22,036 bases of DNA, from contig CAYNEL010000012.1 of the NCBI GenBank assembly GCA_964396225.1, positions 1 through 22,036 on the forward strand, in the 5' to 3' direction. The notes below the pieces were generated by a model. That model ran no database searches, was not told the DNA's origin, and was given only the letters and a program-made list of their open reading frames with translations. The first letter of the stretch is position 1; each line of letters opens with the position of its first letter. A program made the translations under genes and the position numbers. The DNA comes from CAYNEL01 sp964396225 (GTDB lineage Bacteria > Patescibacteriota > Minisyncoccia > Moranbacterales > UBA1568). Below are positions 14,069 through 19,641 of this stretch, piece by piece.

Positions 14069-14097
14069 TTGACAAAATTCTCAGTTCATACTATATT
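14069..14097 (+). promoter_or_regulatory. Near-consensus promoter overlapping a divergent minus-strand -10
   Basis: On the plus strand TTGACA (14069-14074), 17 bases, TATATT (14092-14097) drives the small gene at 14130. On the minus strand TATAGT (14095-14090) would serve the gene starting at 14064. The two -10 boxes share four bases, so the two promoters cannot be occupied at once. Confidence 0.7.
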
Positions 14098-14129
14098 TCC
14101 GACACTTTCACAGTCCTTTGGAGGATACC

Positions 14130-14342
14130 ATGCTCGACCAGGACCCCGTCAGGAAAACCCTGATCATGCATTTCAGTCTTCTGATACACCAAGGCCAGAA
14201 ATACATTACACCGGAGGAGTATGATGCTGGGGTGCGTTACCAGCTCTTCAGCACTGGTCACGACCCCGAGACCAAGGCGGCGACTGCCGAGTTCCGGGGA
14301 CACCTCTTCACTTGCCCCAGCAGAACCTGCGAGGCAGCGTGA
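14130..14342 (+). CDS. Small orphan protein with a possible zinc-binding HxxxC-x4-C tail
   Basis: ATG 14130 (70 residues) is fixed by TTGGAGGA ending five bases before it and a consensus promoter; the in-frame ATG at 14118 overlaps the SD. The protein is one short basic helix (MLDQDPVRKTLIMHFSLLIH), a polar middle (ITPEEYDAGVRYQLFS) and a C-terminal EFRGHLFTCPSRTCEAA. The last part places His, Cys and Cys as in the zinc-finger HC2 of anti-sigma factors (HLxxCxxC), but with four instead of two residues between the cysteines. That similarity is weak and I give no function. It has its own terminator (14361) and is divergent from the operon starting at 14064. Confidence 0.65.
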   Translation: MLDQDPVRKTLIMHFSLLIHQGQKYITPEEYDAGVRYQLFSTGHDPETKAATAEFRGHLFTCPSRTCEAA

Positions 14343-14360
14343 GAGCCTCTTCGACACTGA

Positions 14361-14401
14361 AGCCGATTTCGATCGCATTTCGAACTCGGCTTTTTCTTTT
14401 T
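14361..14401 (+). terminator. Rho-independent terminator of the small gene at 14130
   Basis: AGCCGATTTCGA (14361-14372) pairs with TCGAACTCGGCT (14380-14391): 12 positions with one mismatch, a seven-base loop, then TTTTTCTTTTT. It lies just past the convergent polA stop but has no T-run on that strand. Confidence 0.9.
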
Positions 14402-14418
14402 GATAAGATGCTGAAAAA

Positions 14419-17058
14419 CTATATCTCCCCCCAGTTTTTACCGATGGCGGTTTCGGCGATGAGGGGGACGTTCAGCGTATACACGGACTCCATCGCCTGT
14501 TTGACTGCCTGGGCCAGCTCCTCGGCCTGGCTTTCCCGGACCTCGAAGATGAGCTCGTCGTGGACTTGGAGGAGCATCCGCGCGTCATCGGCAAATTTCT
14601 CCCGGACCAGGCGGTCGCAAGCGAGCATGGCGAGCTTCATAATATCGGCCGCGAGGCCTTGCACCGGCATGTTGATAGCCATGCGCTCCGCCGCCCGCAC
14701 CACGGCCTGGTTGCCGCTCCGAATGTCGGGCAGGTACCGGCGGCGGCCAAGCGCCGTCTCGACGTAGCCCTGCTCGTGCGCCTCCCGCTTCATCCGTTCC
14801 ATAAATTTCGCCACGTCGGGGAACTTCTTGAGATAGGCCTTGATGAATGTGGCAGCCTGTTCCTGATTCATGTCGGCGGCTTGGGAAAGTCCGAACGGGC
14901 TCATCCCATAGAGGATGCCAAAATTGAAGACCTTAGCCTGGCGACGCATATCGCTCGTCACGTCTTTCTGCTTCACGCCGAAGACGGCCGATGCGGTAGC
15001 CGCATGGATGTCCCGGCCGGCGAGGAAGGCGGCCGTCATCGTCTTGTCTCCGGACAGGTGCGCCGCGATGCGAAGCTCGATCTGGGAGTAATCCGCTCCC
15101 ACAAGCAGATATCCGGGCTCGGCTTGGAAGGCTTCGCGGATGCGTGCGCCCCACTCGCTCCGGATAGGAATGTTCTGGAGATTGGGATCGACGGACGAAA
15201 GCCTCCCTGTGGCGGCCACCGCCTGGTCGTAGGTGGTATGGATACGCCCGTCCGGACGGATGAGTTTGGGCAACGTGTCGAGATACGTCGTCTTGAGCTT
15301 GAAGAGTTCCCGGTAACTCTCGACCTGGGAGACGATCGGATATTCTTGCAACTTGGCCAGCTCGGTCGAAGCGGTCGAATAGCCGGTCTTCAATTTCTTG
15401 ATATTGTCAGTGGGAATCTTGAGATCGACGAACAGGATCTCCGCCAATTGGCGGGGGGAATTGATATTGAATTCACGACCCGCGAAGTCATAGATCTTCT
15501 TTTCGATTTTTGAAAGGTGGCCGGCGAGCTCGGTCGAGAGTTTCTCGAGGAGCGCGCCGTCGAGGTGGATGCCGGCCCGCTCCATACGGAAAAGCACCGC
15601 GAGAAGCGGCATCTCGATCTCGGCGAGCACCTTCCTGATATTGGCTTCGCTTCCCTGTGCTTCGGCCAAGGTCTCGAGTTTCCCGCGCTGGTCCCGAGCC
15701 AAGGCCGAGAGCGCCCGGGCGCGCACGCTGATCACCCGGGGATCACCGCCCTCCGGAAGCTCCTCGGCCAGGCTCTCGAGGACCAACCGCTCGAAACCGA
15801 CGTCTGTGCCGGCATTCAGGAGATACCCCGCGAGCAAAGTATCAAACGCGATACCGTCTACCGCCATCCGCTCGTCGGCCGCGGCATGCATGGCGCGTTT
15901 GGCATCATGGAAGATCTTCGGCGCCTGGCCGTCGGCCAGATATTTCTCTAGCGTCGGTCGCGTACGGTCGTTGAGCGGCACATATCCGGCGAGGGTGTCG
16001 GCATGGAACGCGATGCCCGTGAGACCCGTCCCAAAGAGCGTCCCTTGCTCCTCATACGGCATGACCGCCGCCTCGGCCTTCCTCAGTTGCGTGAAAAAAG
16101 CCTCGGCTGTTTCCGCCGTATCGATGACGGCCACACGAGGCGCGCGCTTCTTTTTTGCCGGTTTTGAAATATCGCCGGCCCCACCTCCCGAAAGGCGTTT
16201 CAAAAGGCTGTAGAAACCGAATGTTTTGAAAAAATCCGCTACCTTTTCCCGGTCGTAATCACGGGTGAGCGCGTCCTTGAGCTCAAGTTCGAGTGGCACC
16301 CGCGTGTCGATGGCCCCCAACTTCTTGGAGAGCTCTGCCTGCTTCCGATCACGCTCCAACCTCTCCCGGACGGCCGACTTCACGTCCTTCAGATGCTTGT
16401 AGATGTTCTCGAGGGTGCCAAACTCCTTCAGGAGCTCCGAGGCGGTCTTCTCACCGATACCTTTCACCCCCGGGATATTGTCCGACGCGTCGCCGCGCAG
16501 CCCTTTGAAGTCTGGTAGCTGCTTCGGCCCGAAACCGTATTTCTTCACCACTTCCGATTCGTCATAAAGCACGGCGTCCTTCAACCCTTTGCGGAGCGCC
16601 AGTACCTTGACCCGGCCGTTCACGAGCTGGAGAGTATCGTAATCCCCCGTCACCACGACTACCTCGACGTCCTTGTCCTTCTCGACCGCCTGCCGGGTGA
16701 GCGTCCCGACACAATCATCCGCCTCGTACCCTTCCTTTTCGTAGATCGGGATATTGAACGCCCGGACCAGTTCCTTGACCAACGGGATCTGCGCGTAGAG
16801 ATCGTCTGGGGCGCGTTCGCGCTGGGCCTTGTACTCGTCGTACAGCTCGTCGCGGAAAGTCGGCCCCTCGAGATCGAACGAGGCGGCGATGTATTCCGGT
16901 TTGAAGCGCTCCAGGACAGAAAAGAGGGTGAGGGCGAAGCCGTACACCGCCTGGACGGTCCGGCCGGTCTTGTCGGTCAGCGGCGGCAGAGCATGGTACG
17001 CCCGGTGGATGAGGGCGTTCCCATCGAGGAGAACCAGTTTTTTGGCTTTTTTCGGCAT
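14419..17058 (-). CDS. polA: DNA polymerase I, proofreading domain degenerate
   Basis: The start is ATG 17058 (879 residues, MPKKAKKLVLLDGNALIHRA), six bases after a -10 box, so the mRNA is probably leaderless; the in-frame ATG 17121 lies before the promoter. Residues 1-290 are the 5'-3' nuclease: Asp12, Asp62, YEADD (111-115), TGDYD (137-141), GLRGDASDNIPGVKGIGEKTA (187-207) with its HhH. Residues 305-470 align with the 3'-5' exonuclease domain, but the Exo I Asp-x-Glu is missing (VMPYEEQG) and only FDTLLAGYLLN (405-415) of Exo III remains, so proofreading is presumably absent. The polymerase domain has motif A DYSQIELRIAAHL (656-668), motif B RRQAKVFNFGILYG (705-718, Phe712 disfavouring dideoxynucleotides) and motif C QVHDELIF (831-838). 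It processes Okazaki fragments and fills repair gaps. Confidence 0.97.
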   Translation of the reverse strand: MPKKAKKLVLLDGNALIHRAYHALPPLTDKTGRTVQAVYGFALTLFSVLERFKPEYIAASFDLEGPTFRDELYDEYKAQRERAPDDLYAQIPLVKELVRAFNIPIYEKEGYEADDCVGTLTRQAVEKDKDVEVVVVTGDYDTLQLVNGRVKVLALRKGLKDAVLYDESEVVKKYGFGPKQLPDFKGLRGDASDNIPGVKGIGEKTASELLKEFGTLENIYKHLKDVKSAVRERLERDRKQAELSKKLGAIDTRVPLELELKDALTRDYDREKVADFFKTFGFYSLLKRLSGGGAGDISKPAKKKRAPRVAVIDTAETAEAFFTQLRKAEAAVMPYEEQGTLFGTGLTGIAFHADTLAGYVPLNDRTRPTLEKYLADGQAPKIFHDAKRAMHAAADERMAVDGIAFDTLLAGYLLNAGTDVGFERLVLESLAEELPEGGDPRVISVRARALSALARDQRGKLETLAEAQGSEANIRKVLAEIEMPLLAVLFRMERAGIHLDGALLEKLSTELAGHLSKIEKKIYDFAGREFNINSPRQLAEILFVDLKIPTDNIKKLKTGYSTASTELAKLQEYPIVSQVESYRELFKLKTTYLDTLPKLIRPDGRIHTTYDQAVAATGRLSSVDPNLQNIPIRSEWGARIREAFQAEPGYLLVGADYSQIELRIAAHLSGDKTMTAAFLAGRDIHAATASAVFGVKQKDVTSDMRRQAKVFNFGILYGMSPFGLSQAADMNQEQAATFIKAYLKKFPDVAKFMERMKREAHEQGYVETALGRRRYLPDIRSGNQAVVRAAERMAINMPVQGLAADIMKLAMLACDRLVREKFADDARMLLQVHDELIFEVRESQAEELAQAVKQAMESVYTLNVPLIAETAIGKNWGEI

Positions 17059-17064
17059 GTTTCG

Positions 17065-17093
17065 AGTATATCCCTGGCCGGTCCGAGGTGCAA
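17065..17093 (-). promoter_or_regulatory. polA promoter, leaderless arrangement
   Basis: TATACT on the minus strand (17070-17065) ends six bases before ATG 17058. TTGCAC (17093-17088) is a possible -35 at 17 bases. Transcription should begin at the ATG. Confidence 0.6.
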
Positions 17094-17127
17094 TTTCCGC
17101 CCACCTTTCCGAATCCGTCAACGGGGG

Positions 17128-17155
17128 TTGACAAAATCCCGTCGTCCGATATACT
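17128..17155 (+). promoter_or_regulatory. Promoter of the small gene at 17187
   Basis: TTGACA (17128-17133), 16-base spacer, TATACT (17150-17155); predicted start near 17162. Confidence 0.75.
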
Positions 17156-17186
17156 GGGGTTCCTCAGACAGTAAAGAGAGAGTATT

Positions 17187-17573
17187 TTGATAATCCTTAA
17201 CCCCAAGGATATGGTCCGAGTGACCTTCCAGGAGGGCCCGCACGCAGCGATGACGCTGGAGGCCGGTCCCCTGGTCACTCCGCAGGACATCCTGTGCGGC
17301 CTCTCCCAGTACAAGTACCGCTGGGAGACCGATCTCACGGATGCCACCGACGCGGAAAAGGCTCTCTGGTCCAGTCAGGATCTGTCGGTCCGCATGGTGC
17401 GAGCGCTCGCTTCGGGCCGCTCCGTCCGCGTGGACGATAAGACCTATCAGGGCCAAGGGGTTGAGGGCGCGTTCACGATGGCCGCCGCCATCGAGGAGGA
17501 CATCCTCGAAAGCGGCCAGACTGCCGAACTCGTCAGCGATGACGAGCGGGGCGTCACCATTGTGACCCGCTGA
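17187..17573 (+). CDS. Small acidic orphan protein of unknown function
   Basis: Two starts are possible: TTG 17187 (128 residues, preceded by a weak purine run AAAGAGAGAG) or ATG 17211 (120 residues, with AAGGA too close to it). The product is acidic with no signal peptide or membrane segment. It begins with a strand-like MVRVTFQEG, continues with a helix (TPQDILCGLSQYKYRW), a charged helix (DATDAEKALWSSQDLSVRMVRALASG), a strand VRVDDKTYQG and a C-terminal helix-strand (AFTMAAAIEEDILESG, TAELVSDDERGVTIVTR). This looks like a folded small alpha/beta domain, but I recognise no family. A strong promoter, a structured 3' UTR and a bidirectional terminator surround it, so it is a genuine single-gene unit divergent from polA. 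Confidence 0.7.
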   Translation: MIILNPKDMVRVTFQEGPHAAMTLEAGPLVTPQDILCGLSQYKYRWETDLTDATDAEKALWSSQDLSVRMVRALASGRSVRVDDKTYQGQGVEGAFTMAAAIEEDILESGQTAELVSDDERGVTIVTR

Positions 17574-17580
17574 CCCTCGC

Positions 17581-17626
17581 ACAGGGCAGGGACATCCCCA
17601 CAACGCTGGGTCTCTCCCAGCCCTGT
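17581..17626 (+). ncRNA. Three-way-junction-like RNA structure in the 3' UTR
   Basis: Outer stem ACAGGG (17581-17586) with CCCTGT (17621-17626) encloses GGG-acat-CCC (17589-17598) and CTGGG-tctct-CCCAG (17606-17620). The second inner hairpin abuts the closing strand. It starts eight bases after the stop codon and is separate from the terminator at 17638. It could protect the mRNA end or bind a ligand or protein; this is inferred from pairing only. Confidence 0.4.
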
Positions 17627-17630
17627 ACGC

Positions 17631-17673
17631 CTAAAGAAAAAGCCGCTGTCGTACGACGCGGCTTTTGCTTTTT
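17631..17673. terminator. Bidirectional terminator between the gene at 17187 and tsaE
   Basis: AAAAGCCGC (17638-17646) pairs with GCGGCTTTT (17658-17666), with GTCG/CGAC pairing inside. TTTTGCTTTTT follows on the plus strand and TTTTTCTTT on the minus strand, so it can end both convergent genes. Confidence 0.92.
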
Positions 17674-17697
17674 CCATGACGCCCTTCCGTGCGAGGC

Positions 17698-18156
17698 TCA
17701 CACCGGCATGGCAATCCCGGAAAGCGTGATCCGCCGCTCCCCCTCGGCAACACCGGCCTTCAGAGCAACCGTCGCCGCATCGTCCGGAGCAAGCGCGCCC
17801 AACCGTTCCGGCCACTCGCAGAGCACTAGTCCTTCGGGATCGGCCGTCCAGTCCTCGAACCCGACCTGGCGCAACTGGTCCTCGTCCACGCGATAGGTGT
17901 CCACATGGTAGACGCGGCGCACTCCCGTCACCGAAGGTGCCGTGAGATCGTACTGCTTCATGATGACAAACGTCGGACTGGTGTACGGCGGCTCGGCGCC
18001 GAGCGCCGCGAGCACCCCTTGGGCAAAGGCCGTCTTGCCGGCACCAAGTTCGCCCCGGAGCAAGACCGTCATGCCGGGACGGAGGGCAGCGGCGAGCCTG
18101 TGGGCCAGGCTTGCGGTTTCCGCCGGAGACTGTGTGGTGAACAGTTGGCCTTCCAT
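17698..18156 (-). CDS. tsaE: tRNA t6A37 biosynthesis ATPase TsaE
   Basis: TsaE is the ATPase that drives the TsaBD complex forming threonylcarbamoyladenosine at position 37 of ANN-decoding tRNAs. The 152-residue protein has Walker A GELGAGKTAFAQGV (35-48), YTSPTFVIMKQY (58-69), the conserved VYHVDTYRV (82-90) and VLCEWPERLG (111-120), with Glu114 and Trp115 as in other family members. Length is normal. Partners tsaB and tsaD are not in the window. The ATG is six bases after TAGCAT (18163-18168), so the mRNA may be leaderless; it also has GGGGG directly before the ATG. Confidence 0.95.
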   Translation of the reverse strand: MEGQLFTTQSPAETASLAHRLAAALRPGMTVLLRGELGAGKTAFAQGVLAALGAEPPYTSPTFVIMKQYDLTAPSVTGVRRVYHVDTYRVDEDQLRQVGFEDWTADPEGLVLCEWPERLGALAPDDAATVALKAGVAEGERRITLSGIAMPV

Positions 18157-18162
18157 ACCCCC

Positions 18163-18192
18163 ATGCTAGAGGCAAGGGCTTGTTTCAGGCAA
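18163..18192 (-). promoter_or_regulatory. Candidate tsaE promoter
   Basis: TTGCCT (18192-18187), 18 bases, TAGCAT (18168-18163), each four of six to consensus; the -10 ends six bases before the ATG. Confidence 0.4.
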
Positions 18193-18270
18193 ATCCCAGC
18201 TCCTTACCCCCACTCGGTTTGTCATCGGAGACTGACATTTTCGGACGGGCGACGGCCGCCACGGTCTGGT

Positions 18271-18300
18271 TTGACACTCGTTCCCGTCCTTTGGTATCGT
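18271..18300 (+). promoter_or_regulatory. Promoter of the DHH-like gene
   Basis: TTGACA (18271-18276), 18 bases, TATCGT (18295-18300). The leader to ATG 18358 would be about 50 bases and has no SD. Confidence 0.5.
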
Positions 18301-18357
18301 GGACTCTCGTCCCAATCTTCATCCCCCGCGACGTCCCGCACGCCCGCCTTTCCCGAT

Positions 18358-19509
18358 ATGACCCTCTCCAAGCTGGAACAGCTCCGCCGGTTCTTCGAGG
18401 AAGGGAAGAGCGTGCTTATCCTCCTCCCGAGACACGCGGGGGGCGACCAGATGGGAGCGGGGCTCGGCCTAGCACGCTACCTCGAGCGGCGGGGCCTCGG
18501 GGTGACGCTCGCCGGCGACCATGTCGGCCGCTTGGCCAGCCGTTTCGGCTTCCTCGAGCCGGCCACCCCGATCGTCGAGAGGTTGTCCGGAGCCCGCGAC
18601 TTCGTCATCATCTTCAATACCGAACGCAACCGTATCCTCTCCACCAGGACCGAGGCGTCGGGCAACGAATACCGCGTCTACGTCACGCCCGAAGAGGGCT
18701 CTGTGGACCCGCGCGACTTCTCTTTCATCCCGGCGCAGTACAAGTTCGACCGGCTAGTGGCCATCGGCGCGCCGGACAAGGAATCCCTGGGCGCCCTCTA
18801 CGAGACCAACCCGGATATGTTCTTCGAACTGCCACTGCTGAACATCGACCGCCACGCCGGCAACGAAAGCTACGGCCAGATCAACTGGACAGATATGACC
18901 GCTTCCTCGGTGAGCGAGTTGGTCGCCGGCGCCCTGCTTGAACTCGATCCGGACGGTCTGGATGAGAAGGCCGCCGAGTGCCTCCTCGCCGGCCTGGTGA
19001 GCGCCACCGAAAGCTTCCAAAGGAAAAACACCACGCCGCGCGCCCTCCAGACCGCCAGCCGCCTCATGGACCTGGGTGCCGACCAACAGCGAGTGGTGCG
19101 CCACCTCTACAAGACCCAGCCCTTCCATCTCCTCAAGCTCTGGGGCCGCATCATGGCCGGCCTGGAGTGGGACGAGAAGCTCGCGCTCGTCTGGGCCCAG
19201 GTGGACATCAAGGACGTAGTCGAGACACGTTCCACGCTGGAAGACCTACCGGCTGTGCTCGACCGCATCCGCGGGCACTTCTCGACCGGCCGCCTCTTCG
19301 CGCTCGTCTTCCAGACCGCCGCCGGCCAGAGCCAAGCTCTCTTCAAGGCGCAGACGCGCGAACGTCTCGAGGCGGTGGAGCGCGCTTTCGCCGGCCACGG
19401 CACAGAATGGCACGACGATGCCCTGGCGGTGGAACTCCCCGCCCGGACCCTGGCCGAAGCAGAAGCGTTGATGCTCGATGCTTTGCGCCGAGCGGCAACC
19501 GCCGGATGA
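18358..19509 (+). CDS. DHH-family (NrnA/RecJ-like) protein with degenerate metal-binding motifs
   Basis: ATG 18358 gives 383 residues; the longer upstream frame overlaps tsaE on the other strand and the promoter, and is not coding. The overall order resembles the DHH phosphoesterase/NrnA family: an N-terminal SVLILLPRHAGGDQMGAGLGLARYL (18-42), where the family has the metal-binding DxD, a strand FVIIFNTER (82-90), then LLNIDRHAGNESYGQINWTDMTASSVSEL (160-188). That last block is the DHH motif, but reads Asp-Arg-His instead of Asp-His-His. The DxD is also missing. The C-terminal part (about 250-375) resembles DHHA1, with a charged helix and an HGTEWHDD segment. The nanoRNase or pAp phosphatase reaction is therefore unlikely to be intact. 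The gene ends with its own terminator before the pilus ATPase. Fold call moderate, function unknown. Confidence 0.72.
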   Translation: MTLSKLEQLRRFFEEGKSVLILLPRHAGGDQMGAGLGLARYLERRGLGVTLAGDHVGRLASRFGFLEPATPIVERLSGARDFVIIFNTERNRILSTRTEASGNEYRVYVTPEEGSVDPRDFSFIPAQYKFDRLVAIGAPDKESLGALYETNPDMFFELPLLNIDRHAGNESYGQINWTDMTASSVSELVAGALLELDPDGLDEKAAECLLAGLVSATESFQRKNTTPRALQTASRLMDLGADQQRVVRHLYKTQPFHLLKLWGRIMAGLEWDEKLALVWAQVDIKDVVETRSTLEDLPAVLDRIRGHFSTGRLFALVFQTAAGQSQALFKAQTRERLEAVERAFAGHGTEWHDDALAVELPARTLAEAEALMLDALRRAATAG

Positions 19510-19537
19510 CACCCAGGAACCAGATCCCCCGTCATGC

Positions 19538-19565
19538 TCCGCCCGCTAGGCGGATTTTTCTTTTC
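19538..19565 (+). terminator. Rho-independent terminator after the DHH-like gene
   Basis: TCCGCC (19538-19543), loop CGCTA, GGCGGA (19549-19554), then TTTTTCTTTT (19555-19564). It separates the DHH-like gene from the pilB transcript. Confidence 0.85.
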
Positions 19566-19585
19566 CGAAAGCCGGGGAATTGGAG

Positions 19586-19591
19586 TAGAAT
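19586..19591 (+). promoter_or_regulatory. Candidate -10 box of pilB
   Basis: TAGAAT; the -35 is not clear and may overlap the previous terminator's T-run. The leader to ATG 19642 would be about 44 bases and is A/C-rich with no SD. Confidence 0.4.
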
Positions 19592-19641
19592 GGTGAGGAA
19601 CACCCTAAACCAGACACCAACACCCAACCCAAGCTTCCTTT

